A stretch of 64,000 nucleotides of DNA from Pseudobythopirellula maris (GCF_007859945.1 NZ_SJPQ01000006.1:1-64000), one strand, 5' to 3'. Counted from the stretch's first letter, positions 25,834 to 34,461 are shown. Notes: generated by a model not told the origin, from the sequence alone. Numbers and translations: made by a program.

Positions 25834-26134
25834 CGAATCTCCTGCGTGAGCGGGTGGGGAATGGCTGCTATTCGCCCCGGGCGCCGCGATCTTGCCTGTA
25901 GGTCCAGCGCGCCCCCCTAAACAGGGCCTGCTGCGCCACGACACGTCGAGAAAAGCAGGAAAAATCTTACCGGCGTGCTTCAGCGTTGCGTTAGCGGGGG
26001 TTAGAATCGCCCGCATTATAGGATTGCAGTTTCCCAAAAGGGTGGGCCCCTCACAGATCGATTCGCACGCCTGCCCCTCCGGCCGCCTCCGGCCGCCTCC
26101 GGCCGTAATCAAGCCTCTACCGAGAGATACCGCG
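25834..26134. other. Divergent promoter region with a tandem repeat
   Basis: The gap holds three exact tandem copies of CCTCCGGCCG (26076-26105), 30 nt before the P-domain gene. A TAGAAT at 26002-26007 could be a -10 box for that gene, although no strong -35 is seen. No coding frame is convincing. Confidence 0.5.
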
Positions 26135-26815
26135 ATGAGCCGTCCGCTTGCTTTCGCCGCCTTGCTCGCTTGTGTCGCCGCGTCCGCGGCGCAGGCCTCG
26201 ATCCTAACCGCCAGCGCGGACTACCGGCCCACGGGCTCCCCGGGCGGCGGCGTGGTCGTCGTCGAGGGAGCCACCGCCACGCGTACCCTCTCGCTCTCCG
26301 CCCCGGGCGCGAGCATCCTCAGCGTTGTCGTCACCGCGAACGTGACCTCGTCTGGTAGTAATAGTAGTGGGAGGGAAATTAACCCCGACGGAACAACCAC
26401 CGTGGCTGGGATTTATGTGTTTCCGGAAGATTTGTCCTTGCTGCTAACGAGCCCGTCGGGATCCACCGTCGAGCTGATATCAAAATTTACATATACATCT
26501 GGTTTTGGCTCCAGCATACTGGTCGACCTGACGTTCGAGGACGGCGGGGCGACGCAAGGGGGCGAAACCATCACGCCCGGCACGTTCGCCCCGGCCAGCG
26601 GCCTGTTGGCCGATTTCATCGGGGAAGACCCCACCGGCGAGTGGACCATCACGGTCCGTGACAACTCTTCTTTGGCGCATAGCCTGAACGCCTGGAGCCT
26701 GACCGTGACGACCGTCCCCGAGCCGACCACCCTGGCGGTCTGGAGCCTGCTGGCGCTGGCGCCGATGGGCCTCTGCCGGGCCCGCGTTCGGCGATCGACT
26801 CGCGGCCCGTGCTGA
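26135..26815 (+). CDS. PEP-CTERM protein with proprotein-convertase P-like domain
   Basis: The product is 226 residues. It has a signal peptide to about residue 22 (AAQA-SI) and a beta-rich region ending in a P/Homo B-like domain (about 85-190: LSLLLTSPSGSTVEL, FIGEDPTGEWTITVRDNS). A PEP-CTERM tail follows: VPEPTTLAVWSLL, then basic residues. It should be exported and processed by an exosortase. The stretch 26350-26510 is markedly richer in A+T than its flanks, so the middle of the gene may have a different origin. It has no protease domain of its own. Confidence 0.8.
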   Translation: MSRPLAFAALLACVAASAAQASILTASADYRPTGSPGGGVVVVEGATATRTLSLSAPGASILSVVVTANVTSSGSNSSGREINPDGTTTVAGIYVFPEDLSLLLTSPSGSTVELISKFTYTSGFGSSILVDLTFEDGGATQGGETITPGTFAPASGLLADFIGEDPTGEWTITVRDNSSLAHSLNAWSLTVTTVPEPTTLAVWSLLALAPMGLCRARVRRSTRGPC

Positions 26816-26836
26816 GGCGGCTCGGGACAAAGGGGC

Positions 26837-26940
26837 GATTGCAAATTTTCATTTTCACATTTGCAATCTTCGTCTCGCCCAAGGGCACGAAGGCGCAAAG
26901 AAAGTGAGCCCCTGACTCTTTGCGACTTCGCGCCTTTGCG
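26837..26940. repeat. Two palindromic units between convergent genes
   Basis: A perfect 10-bp stem, GATTGCAAAT (26837-26846) and ATTTGCAATC (26859-26868), with a 12-nt loop, is followed by arm 26886-26900 (CACGAAGGCGCAAAG) and its imperfect inverse at 26918-26932. The region separates the convergent P-domain and YhaM-like genes and may terminate both. Confidence 0.6.
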
Positions 26941-26946
26941 TGAGAC

Positions 26947-28008
26947 TCATTCCCCGCCGAGATAAAGCTGCTGCCCCAGCACGTTGCGTCGCCCGGTCAT
27001 CGCCGCGCCCGAGGTGTCGCCGCCCAGCACGGTGAGCATCATCTGGAACTTCGCGTCGCAGTCGTCGGCGAAGTGGACGATCAGCGCCTCGGGCGTCATC
27101 GGCGGCTTGGGCGAGCCCCACTCCGGCAGCCGCTGGTGCGAGACGATCACGTGCTCCAGCCGCAGCAGCCGCTCGGGGCTCAAGGGCTCGCCCGCCTCGG
27201 CCTGCAGGGCGGCCGTCTCGCGCACCATGTCGCGCCCCTGCAGGATGTGGCCGATCATCGAGCCCGAGGCCGTGTAGTCGGCGCCGGCCGGGGTGAGCCG
27301 CAGCTCGCGGAGCTTGCCGATGTCGTGCAGGATGGCGCCCGCCGTCGCGACGTCGACGTCCAAGGGCGGCGTCATGTCGGGGTAGAGCTCCTGGTACTGC
27401 TTGGCGAGGTAGACCGCGTTGCGGGCGACATTCCTGACGTGCTCCAGGTAGCCGCCGTAGAACGCGTGGTGGTTGGTCTTGGCCGCCGGCCAGGCCAACA
27501 GCTCCACCTGGTGTGTCTCGAGCAGGTCGAGCACCAGCGTGCGGAGCGGCTTGTCTTCGATCCCGCCGGCCAGCTCCACCAGGTCGGCGAACATCTCGGC
27601 CGAGTCGAACCGCGAGCTCGGCTGGCACATCGACGGCGAGAAGCCGTCGGCCGTGTCGGCGTCTTCCACCGGGCGGATGCGGCGGATGTCGAGCTGCGGG
27701 CCGTAGTTCGTGTCGCGGTACAAGGCGCGGAGCTTGTAGAAGCCGCCCACCTGCCACTGGTCGCGGCAGGCGTCGGCCAGCGGGGCGTCGCCCCAGATGG
27801 GGAACGACACGTCGCGCCGGGCGTCGCGGAACGTGACGCGGTAGTAAGGCTTGCCGTCCTTGGTGGTGAGCGTCTGCTTGTCGGCCAGCAGGGCGAACAG
27901 GTCGCCCTCTTGGCCGTCGGTCATCTCGCCGAGGGCGACGATCGACGACGCCTCGTCGTTGGTCTTGCCGCCGGGCTTGCCGGCGTCGAACAGCGTGGGG
28001 TCGCTCAT
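26947..28008 (-). CDS. YhaM-like HD-domain 3'-5' exoribonuclease
   Basis: The 353-residue cytoplasmic protein has an N-terminal OB-fold nucleic-acid-binding part (about 25-110) and a C-terminal HD phosphohydrolase domain. The latter carries HHAFYGGYLEHV (first His region, near 180) and AILHDIGKL (HD pair near 228), plus a downstream His in VIVSHQRLPEWG. This two-domain layout and length match the YhaM/CBF1 family of 3'-5' exonucleases that degrade RNA or single-stranded DNA ends. It is monocistronic and convergent with the P-domain gene. Exact substrate preference is inferred from the family only. Confidence 0.82.
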   Translation of the reverse strand: MSDPTLFDAGKPGGKTNDEASSIVALGEMTDGQEGDLFALLADKQTLTTKDGKPYYRVTFRDARRDVSFPIWGDAPLADACRDQWQVGGFYKLRALYRDTNYGPQLDIRRIRPVEDADTADGFSPSMCQPSSRFDSAEMFADLVELAGGIEDKPLRTLVLDLLETHQVELLAWPAAKTNHHAFYGGYLEHVRNVARNAVYLAKQYQELYPDMTPPLDVDVATAGAILHDIGKLRELRLTPAGADYTASGSMIGHILQGRDMVRETAALQAEAGEPLSPERLLRLEHVIVSHQRLPEWGSPKPPMTPEALIVHFADDCDAKFQMMLTVLGGDTSGAAMTGRRNVLGQQLYLGGE

Positions 28009-28186
28009 CGTGGCGTGCGTTGGTCTTTGGGGGCGGGTGGGACAGGCCCCATCATAGCCGAGTTCGAATCGTTTTTTCAGGAGAGGCCCCCAGCCACGGC
28101 GCTTAAACGTCCGGTTCCGTTCCAGCGGAACAAGCTAGACATACGCCCCTCGGCTGATCGATCCTCCGGCGCAAACAGACCGAGGC

Positions 28187-28343
28187 TAGAGCGGTTTGCT
28201 CATTGGTGCAGACGCTCGGCTAGCGATCGGCGTCATGGCTTCGTCAGCCTGCATCGACAATGCACCGCATTGCCTGCTTCGGCTTCCTCGCCACGCCGCC
28301 AATCGCTTCCCCGCTCGTCCACACCAATTCGATAACCGCTCTA
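28187..28343. repeat. 157-bp MITE-like imperfect palindrome
   Basis: The ends TAGAGCGGTTTGCTCATTGG (from 28187) and the inverse ending AACCGCTCTA (28343) match at 18 of 22 positions. The similarity continues inward through AGCGAT, GGCG, AGCC and CAATGC on both sides, to a centre near 28263. Both ends carry TA, the target of IS630/Tc1-type elements. It fills most of the 348-nt gap 28009-28356; the remainder, 28009-28186, would hold the YhaM-like gene's promoter. Confidence 0.65.
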
Positions 28344-28356
28344 AATCGGTCTCGTT

Positions 28357-28617
28357 TCACGCCGCTGGCAACATCCAGAACCCGAAAGCTGCGATCGCCA
28401 GACCAGCCATTTGCGTGAGGAATGGGCGTTTGCAAACATCCCAGCGTTTGTAGGAGAAGACCCACAGGATCACCTGTGAGACGCCGAACAAAGTTCCCAG
28501 AAGAAGCATGAGCACCATCGGAGTCGGGGCATCGGTTGCTCGTACCGTGGTCGTGAGCAACCAGAAATAGCCAACAGCCGATAGCAATACTCCAATCAAA
28601 ATGACTAAGGCAACCAT
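28357..28617 (-). CDS. Small three-helix membrane protein
   Basis: ATG 28617 gives 86 residues (MVALVILIGVLLSAVGYFWLL), with hydrophobic segments near 3-22, 34-55 and 67-83 and a short KRWDVCKR cytoplasmic-type loop. An upstream TTG-type extension is not needed. It is divergent from the first of the paralogous membrane genes at 28879. No family or role is recognised. Confidence 0.55.
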   Translation of the reverse strand: MVALVILIGVLLSAVGYFWLLTTTVRATDAPTPMVLMLLLGTLFGVSQVILWVFSYKRWDVCKRPFLTQMAGLAIAAFGFWMLPAA

Positions 28618-28878
28618 TGGGCCTCGCTCCTTGCGTGTGAGATACAAGGGGTGAGATTAGCCAAATGTCTGTACGGACGCAGCGTCATTTCTCAAATTGA
28701 TAGCAGCGACTTCTGACGAAGGCCGTAGCAATGAGCAAGAGTGCCGCCGAGGCCGGCTCGGGCACGGTTTGCCCTTTGGGAAGGGTCTGCCCTTCGGGCA
28801 GGCCAGGAACCGGCGGATGTGGCAGCCGGCCGCGAGTTTCTCCCACCGGCGCCGACGGCGTTTGCTAGAATCCTCCGC

Positions 28879-29721
28879 ATGACACCGAAGCAAAAGGCCC
28901 TGCTAGTGATCGCCGTGGTGGCGACGCCCTTGTTGCTTGGGCTAGTCTCTGGCGCAACTTATCATTGGGCGCAATCCTACTTAACCGTAGCGTTCCTAAT
29001 CGCGAATCTTCCCCTCACCACCGCCGGGACGTTGCTGTCGGTTTACGTAGGCCTCGGCCACGGACTCGTGCTGCAACGGCTGGTTATCGCCTTTGGCGCG
29101 ATGCTCGTTCTGACGCTAGGATCCCTGCTTGGTTTCGATATGTCGTTCGAATTCTCCGAATTCGGGGCGTCGGTGGTGTGGGCTCGATTGTCGGAACTAT
29201 GCAGGAAGCCCTGGGCGATGAACGAGGCAATCACCGGCGGCATGCTTTTCCTCTGCCGTCCGTGGGCGGGGGTGATCACACGTTGCGAAGAGACGCCCGA
29301 CCCGAACGAAACCCGGCTGCGAGTGTTTGACTTAATGACCGCCACGGTGGTCGCCGCCCTCTTACTCGCCTGGCGTCAGATGGGTCTTCCCAAGGGCGTG
29401 CTCTCCACCGAACCGAGTCAATTCTTCCTCACCTTGCCATACTTCCTATTCCTTGCGGCCCAAGCGCTCGGCGTGGCATTGCTGGGATTGTCCGAGCGTC
29501 GACTCGTAGGGGCCGCGATAGCGACGGGCGGTCTGCTGGGCTCTCAGATATTCATTATGTATTCCCAGCACTCCGCAGGGCTCTCATGGTCACCGCTAGA
29601 ATACCTCCCGCAGCCGCTCACCTTGGTGCTTGCGATCGCCGCGATCTGGTTCGTTAGGCGTTTGGGCTGGCGGCTGCGGCTGCCGGAAAAAGACGTGCTC
29701 GAAGAATCTGTGGCTGCATAA
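28879..29721 (+). CDS. Multi-helix membrane protein, paralogue of 30575-31447
   Basis: ATG 28879 gives 280 residues with about seven hydrophobic segments. It is clearly homologous to the product of 30575-31447: both have PWxMNxAxTGG near the middle, a RLRVFDLMTATVVAALLLAW-type motif and the C-terminal GWRLRLPE. A TAGAAT ends 7 nt before the start codon with no ribosome-binding site between, so the mRNA may be leaderless or nearly so. The family is not recognised; the topology suggests an integral inner-membrane protein. Likely origin is tandem duplication within this region. Confidence 0.65.
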   Translation: MTPKQKALLVIAVVATPLLLGLVSGATYHWAQSYLTVAFLIANLPLTTAGTLLSVYVGLGHGLVLQRLVIAFGAMLVLTLGSLLGFDMSFEFSEFGASVVWARLSELCRKPWAMNEAITGGMLFLCRPWAGVITRCEETPDPNETRLRVFDLMTATVVAALLLAWRQMGLPKGVLSTEPSQFFLTLPYFLFLAAQALGVALLGLSERRLVGAAIATGGLLGSQIFIMYSQHSAGLSWSPLEYLPQPLTLVLAIAAIWFVRRLGWRLRLPEKDVLEESVAA

Positions 29722-29861
29722 TCCTGCCGCAACTCATCTGATCTCGCAACCACAGCCGCCTACGCGGTCCCCCTGAATAGCGATGAACCGGGCAGCAAAA
29801 CTCACCTGCCAGGGAACCGAGCCAATCGTCGTGTCGTCTCAACACGATGCGATCGGTGGCC

Positions 29862-30437
29862 ATGAAAACGAACGTCGCCGACGCCCTCACGATGCTCGCG
29901 CTGAGCGTCGTGTTCGCGGTGGTCAGCTGGCCGCCGCCTCTCTTCCCGGACGATGTCCCGAACTGTGTCTCCGCGAGGTGGGACTGCCGCTTCTTCGCTG
30001 TCGGCTGTTTGTCGAACCATCGGTTGAGCAGCCTGTTCATCACCACCCAGCACCTCGAACCGGGCCGCGCCGTCTGGGACGAACGAGTTGACGGCAACAT
30101 GTGCGGATTTCATGTGCCGCCCTCCTCGCACCCGATGCGTGAACCGAGCGGTTTCAATCTGCTTGTGGGAACGAGCGGCGTCGCATGGAGCTGCCCCTAC
30201 GCGATGTTCATCGCGTACTGGGGCGCCTTGGCCGTTATTCTCGTCCGGCGCCAGGGGCTCACCGTTTTTGACCTGCTGGTCACAACCGCCGCGACCGCCC
30301 TGGCGTTCTCTCTGATCGCGCTGCGATGCGCCCTGCCTGGCGTCGTCGCCCTCAATTTGATTAGTTTCGTAGCGATGCCGTGGAGCCTGTATTCGTTGGC
30401 GCGCCGTGCCGGCCGTGCGGCTGGGCCAAGCGAGTAA
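29862..30437 (+). CDS. Membrane protein of unknown function with a shared DLL-T motif
   Basis: ATG 29862 (MKTNVADALTML) gives 191 residues; ATG 29847 in the same frame is also possible. A hydrophobic N-terminal segment (to about residue 25) precedes a polar, Cys- and Pro-rich region of about 90 residues. Two or three membrane helices follow near the C-terminus. The segment RQGLTVFDLLVTTAATALAF matches the motif of both neighbouring paralogues but the rest does not align. It lies between them on the same strand with gaps of about 125-140 nt. No known family is evident. Confidence 0.55.
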   Translation: MKTNVADALTMLALSVVFAVVSWPPPLFPDDVPNCVSARWDCRFFAVGCLSNHRLSSLFITTQHLEPGRAVWDERVDGNMCGFHVPPSSHPMREPSGFNLLVGTSGVAWSCPYAMFIAYWGALAVILVRRQGLTVFDLLVTTAATALAFSLIALRCALPGVVALNLISFVAMPWSLYSLARRAGRAAGPSE

Positions 30438-30574
30438 TAGGGGACATGCTACCGAAGCACCTTATCAACCGATCGAGCTTGAACCGGGGGGCAGAAGCGG
30501 AAAGAAAGGTGTAAAGTACGGCGCCGCCGACTCTAAGCATCGTCTCGTGTTCCACGCCCAACCCTCCGCGTTTC

Positions 30575-31447
30575 ATGACGAAGAGCCAATCCCGCCAATT
30601 GCTGGTTCTGCTGGCCGCAGCCGTTCCGCTGCTGCTCGGGGCGATCGCCGGAACAGTGCAGCGGCTGGCGCCGCAACAGCTGGGCGACCTGTCCCCCTAC
30701 GCCCGCCTGCCGATCGCCGCCCTCGGCCCGATGCTGACGGTCTATGTCGGCCTTGGCCGCGGACGGGCGCCGCTGAGGCTGCTCTTGGCGGCTGCTGTGC
30801 TGCTTATGGCGCCTCTCTGTTTCTCAGCAGGTCTCGAGGTCATTCGAAACTCTTTCGATTATTGGATTTTTACACTCCAAGGCCGGCTGCCAAACATCTT
30901 CCTCAGTCCGTGGGGAATGAACCAAGCCCTCACCGGTGGCTTGCTGATTCTCTTCCGGCCATGGTTCGGGGTAGTCGCCTTCGGCGAAGAGTCGCCCGAG
31001 CCGCGTGAGGTCGGCCTGCGGACGGTCGACCTACTGACCGCCTCGGCGGTTGCCGCGGTCCTTCTCTCCTGGCAGCAGGCCGCCATGCAATCCGGTGCGT
31101 TTACCATCGGATTAAGCCAGCTCCTGCTGATCGGTGCGCCGTACTACCTTTTCCAGTTCGCTGTGGCGCTCGGCGCCGCATTAGCGGCTTTCTCTTTCGA
31201 GTGGCGGCTTGCTGGGGCCGCGCTTTGCGTTGCCGGCATGCTGGGCTCAGTGGCGATCATAGCCATGCAAATGGGCTGGGCGAATCTCCCCCTGCTGAGG
31301 CTCGAATTCTATCTCAACCAATTGGCGCCGCTGCTTGCGATCGCCCTGCTCTGCCTCATACGAGGCTTGGGCTGGCGGCTGCGGCTGCCGGAGGGCGCCT
31401 GCTCTGTACCGGCAGGCGACGAGGGCGCCGGAGCACCGATCGCCTAG
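30575..31447 (+). CDS. Multi-helix membrane protein, paralogue of 28879-29721
   Basis: ATG 30575 (MTKSQSRQLLVLL) gives 290 residues with about seven hydrophobic segments. Matches to its paralogue include TVYVGLGRG (SVYVGLGHG), PWGMNQALTGG, a GLRTVDLLTASAVAAVLLSW-type segment and GLGWRLRLPE near the end. Its codon use is more G+C-rich than the paralogue's, so the copies have diverged or have different ages. The polar C-terminal tail is short. Function is unknown. Confidence 0.65.
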   Translation: MTKSQSRQLLVLLAAAVPLLLGAIAGTVQRLAPQQLGDLSPYARLPIAALGPMLTVYVGLGRGRAPLRLLLAAAVLLMAPLCFSAGLEVIRNSFDYWIFTLQGRLPNIFLSPWGMNQALTGGLLILFRPWFGVVAFGEESPEPREVGLRTVDLLTASAVAAVLLSWQQAAMQSGAFTIGLSQLLLIGAPYYLFQFAVALGAALAAFSFEWRLAGAALCVAGMLGSVAIIAMQMGWANLPLLRLEFYLNQLAPLLAIALLCLIRGLGWRLRLPEGACSVPAGDEGAGAPIA

Positions 31448-31467
31448 CCGGTCCGCCCGCGGGAGAC

Positions 31468-31713
31468 TCACGCATCGTCGGCCGGCGGCCGCCCCTGGGA
31501 GGGCGCGTCTTTCGCGCCGGCCTTGTCAGACAAGTCTTGCGTCAGGTGCCAGCCGAGTGCGCTCAGCACGAGCACGCTCGTCACGAAGCCGATCGCCGGC
31601 GGCCGCACCAGCAGCACGATCGCCACGACCGCCGCCACGGCGGCCAAGGTGAGCGTCAGCGCAAAGGGCCGCCCCAGGATGCTGCGGGCAACGGTTTTGA
31701 AGCGTTCGGGCAT
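31468..31713 (-). CDS. Small membrane protein of unknown function
   Basis: ATG 31713 (MPERFKTVARSILG) gives 81 residues with two adjacent hydrophobic segments (about 18-34 and 38-55) and a polar, charged C-terminal tail containing DLSDKAGAKDA. Its stop lies 20 nt from the stop of the convergent membrane gene. No family is recognised. The gene is supported by codon use and a plausible topology only. Confidence 0.5.
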   Translation of the reverse strand: MPERFKTVARSILGRPFALTLTLAAVAAVVAIVLLVRPPAIGFVTSVLVLSALGWHLTQDLSDKAGAKDAPSQGRPPADDA

Positions 31714-31810
31714 ATTGGCGTTTCCGCGATGCGACGGTTGAGGGATCCGGCGATGGGGGCGACAAACGCCGACACGGATCACGACTCACAACGTACCCGC
31801 AGCACCACGC

Positions 31811-33274
31811 CTAGCACACCGTCCGGCGCCGCGTCGCCAGGAGGCACGCCGTCGCCGTCCAAGCAGCCACGAGGGCCGAGGGCTCGGGGACCGCCAGCGC
31901 GACGCTCGCACCGCGCGCGACGCCGAAGTTCGCGACCCACAGGTCGTAGTCCGAGGCGTCGTAGATCACTCCGAGGCCGTCGCGCCAGACCGTGAAGTCG
32001 GCGGCGTCGACCACGTCGTCGAAATTAAAGTCGCCCGCCAGGCTGGCCAGTCCGGCGACGCGCGTCGGGCGGTAGATATCGACATGCAGGTGGTTCAGGT
32101 GAACGCCCGAGGAGTCGAACACGGCGGTCCCCGGGGCGAAGGCGTTGATGCCGTCCAGGATGTCGTCGTTCGAGGTGAGGATCCGCGAGACCGACCCGCG
32201 GTAGTCGTTGCGTTCGCGGCCCGCCTGGATGAAGGCGATCGCGTGGTCGATCACCTTCTGCTCCTCGGCGTCGACCACCCCGTTGCCGTAGTCCCACGTC
32301 GAGCTGTCGACGTGCAGGTCGATGTCCATGCCCACGCGGTGCGTGCTGTGGGCGCCGGCCGAGCCGTAGCCGTCGTCGGTCGACATCGCGTTCATCAGCT
32401 GCGTGCGGCCGGTGTCGGCCTTGGCCGCGACGGCGCCGGCGGTGAACAGGTCGATCGCCCAGTCGGTCCCGAACCGCTCGCTCTGCGGCGTGAGGCCGCT
32501 CCGCACGCCGGTGCCCGGGTCGCGGGCGGGCAAGATATCGAAGTCGCCGATCATCCTCGCTACCGAGAACGAGCCGGGAGTCTGCGGGTCGGGGTCGACG
32601 AGCTCCACCCACGCCGGCGCGTTAACGGCGTTCAGCCAGCCGGCCGTGTTGGGGCCGATGATCCCGTCGACGTTCGCCTGGGTCGTGTTCACCCCGGCCG
32701 TGAACGCCGCCTGAAACGTGCGCAGCGCCTCGTCGGTCCCGTCGTCGAACACGCCGTCAACGCCGAGCGCCGAGCCGCCGTCTTCGACGTACCCGAGGTA
32801 ACGGAGCCGCTGCTGTTGCTGCGCGACGTACAACGGGTTGTTCGTGCGGCCGAGCCCCTCGAGACTCTGGCCGACCGACCCGGCGCCTGCGCCGGTCGAG
32901 CCGGGCCGAACGTTCACCTCGAACGTGGTCGCGACGCCGTTGATCTTCAGGCTGCCGCTCACCACGCCCTGGTAGCCGCGCGTCGCCGGGTCGGCGTCGC
33001 TCGACGCGTCCGGGTTGGGCGCCAGCCAGAAACGGCCGTCGCTCGCGAAGTCGCCCTGCGACAGGTCGCTGCTGGTGAGCGCCTCGTGCCGCTCGCGGCG
33101 GCCAAGCACCACGAGATCGGAGAACGTCGCCCCCGGCGCCACGCCGGGCAGCGAGCCGAGGTCGATCTCGATCGCGTCGCCCGAACGACCATAGAAATCA
33201 AAGTCGGCGGCGTAGCCTTGCGCCGCGAGCAAGACGCACGCGAGCGGGCGAAGGATCATCCAAGAAGTTTTCAT
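31811..33274 (-). CDS. Secreted murein-peptidase-like protein with peptidoglycan-binding, dockerin-like and PEP-CTERM regions
   Basis: ATG 33274 starts a signal peptide (to about residue 22, GYA-AD) and a 487-residue protein. A beta-rich region is followed by a PG_binding_1-like segment near 150-210 (QQRLRYLGYVEDG, GVDGVFDDGT). Residues about 245-400 resemble LAS-type metallopeptidases (M15/M74): THRVGMDIDLHVD and HLNHLHVDIY supply the zinc-binding His/Asp pattern. A dockerin-like repeat (DFNFDDVVDAADFTVW) and a PEP-CTERM tail (VPEPSAL, helix, TRRR) close it. It probably cleaves peptide cross-links at the cell envelope; the bond is unknown. Confidence 0.75.
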   Translation of the reverse strand: MKTSWMILRPLACVLLAAQGYAADFDFYGRSGDAIEIDLGSLPGVAPGATFSDLVVLGRRERHEALTSSDLSQGDFASDGRFWLAPNPDASSDADPATRGYQGVVSGSLKINGVATTFEVNVRPGSTGAGAGSVGQSLEGLGRTNNPLYVAQQQQRLRYLGYVEDGGSALGVDGVFDDGTDEALRTFQAAFTAGVNTTQANVDGIIGPNTAGWLNAVNAPAWVELVDPDPQTPGSFSVARMIGDFDILPARDPGTGVRSGLTPQSERFGTDWAIDLFTAGAVAAKADTGRTQLMNAMSTDDGYGSAGAHSTHRVGMDIDLHVDSSTWDYGNGVVDAEEQKVIDHAIAFIQAGRERNDYRGSVSRILTSNDDILDGINAFAPGTAVFDSSGVHLNHLHVDIYRPTRVAGLASLAGDFNFDDVVDAADFTVWRDGLGVIYDASDYDLWVANFGVARGASVALAVPEPSALVAAWTATACLLATRRRTVC

Positions 33275-33469
33275 CGTGCGGCCGCAGCGTTGGGGAGGAA
33301 ACCCCCAGTATAAACCATTCCCCCCACGCCGTGACCGGCGAGCCGTGCGGGCCACCGCGACTCGCCGCCGCTATTGCAACGCCCAAGGCTCCAAGCTGGC
33401 GCCAATGCTCGAGCCGAAGAAGCTATATCGCCGCCGCGGCGTTGAACCCAAGACCGATGGACCCGGCGC

Positions 33470-34237
33470 CTAAGAACCCAGCGTAGATGTGGCGGCGCCC
33501 GACGGGCTTGCGGGCGCGAACGGTGTGGCGCGACCTTCAGGCACAGTCTGGCCCGCGGAATCGGGCGACCCCCGCTGCCCCCGATCGGCTAAGCCCAGCC
33601 ACTCGTAGTCGGCTCCAACGTTCCCGCCGCCGTCGTCTTCCCAGTGGGTCATTTCGTTGACCCGGTCCAGGGCGAACGACCCGGCTGCCGGCGGATCTTC
33701 CGGCTGCGAACACGCGTTGGCGGCTTGGGCGCCGCCAGTGTGGCGGCGAGCTTTATTGCGTTCGTCGCGCATCGCTTCCGTGACGAAAAGCCCCCAGTAG
33801 GGGATGCCGTACCAGACCCCGAGCAAGAGGCAGAACGCCGCCCCCGCCCCCAAGGTTGCTACGTCAAAGACCAATGCCGCGATCGCGAACGCCCCCATCG
33901 CCATGACGCCCGCTAGCTCCAACGCAGTCGCAATCCCCGCGTCCTGCACGTCGATCTCGACCTCTTTAGCGGATATTCCTTCCTGCTCTGGACTGCGCAG
34001 TGCGGACGCCCGGGCTTCCCGCTCCAGGTAACCGACCACGAGCAGGACGACTCCCAGCACCGGGACGGGAATCGCCGCGAGATACGCCGCCGGACGATAG
34101 AACACCAGCAGCACGATCGTCGCCAAGAAGAAAAACGAGAGCGCGACACGGAAGAAGGTCCGCAGACGACGCATCATCACGTGAGCGTCGGGCTCGCCGA
34201 GCGGCTTCGCCGGACCAATATCAGCAGGCTTGTTCAT
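33470..34237 (-). CDS. Membrane protein of unknown function
   Basis: ATG 34237 has an AGGAGGG ribosome-binding site (34244-34250) six nt upstream, which decides the start; GTG 34240 is therefore excluded. The 255-residue product has hydrophobic segments near 30-50, 55-70, 110-130 and 132-150, followed by a long polar tail (about 165-255) with a MTHWEDDGGG stretch. No family is recognised. It is divergent from the truncated alkylation-repair gene. Confidence 0.6.
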   Translation of the reverse strand: MNKPADIGPAKPLGEPDAHVMMRRLRTFFRVALSFFFLATIVLLVFYRPAAYLAAIPVPVLGVVLLVVGYLEREARASALRSPEQEGISAKEVEIDVQDAGIATALELAGVMAMGAFAIAALVFDVATLGAGAAFCLLLGVWYGIPYWGLFVTEAMRDERNKARRHTGGAQAANACSQPEDPPAAGSFALDRVNEMTHWEDDGGGNVGADYEWLGLADRGQRGSPDSAGQTVPEGRATPFAPASPSGAATSTLGS

Positions 34238-34402
34238 CACTAGCCCTCCTTATCCGTCCGCTCTTATCCGCGGACGCATTAATCATTTTACTCCTGTCGC
34301 GTTCTAGCGGCGAGCGAACCTCGAGTAGCCTCACCGTTGCGAAGAGCAAGAACGCCGGACACGAAGGCGGTGTTTACTTGGCCGAAGCGGTTGGGCGAGT
34401 AG

Positions 34403-34421
34403 GTAGGTCAGGCTGGACTCT
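34403..34421 (+). repeat. Partial REP-like unit GTAGGTCAGGCTG
   Basis: The first 13 nt match the unit at 36378 and the pair at 781-900. The inverse half (TGCCTGAC type) is replaced by GACTC. It lies 40 nt before the start of the surviving alkylation-repair coding sequence. Confidence 0.45.
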
Positions 34422-34461
34422 TCGCAACCCTGTGGCGGCAGGCGCCCCCTGCCCCCTCATC

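Noticed and set aside
26076-26105. Tandem CCTCCGGCCG copies as a CRISPR-like array
   Set aside because: There are only three contiguous 10-nt units with no spacers and no cas genes.
25834-26112. Upstream extension of the small minus-strand gene at 25522-25833
   Set aside because: It lies in the divergent promoter region and adds no conserved sequence.
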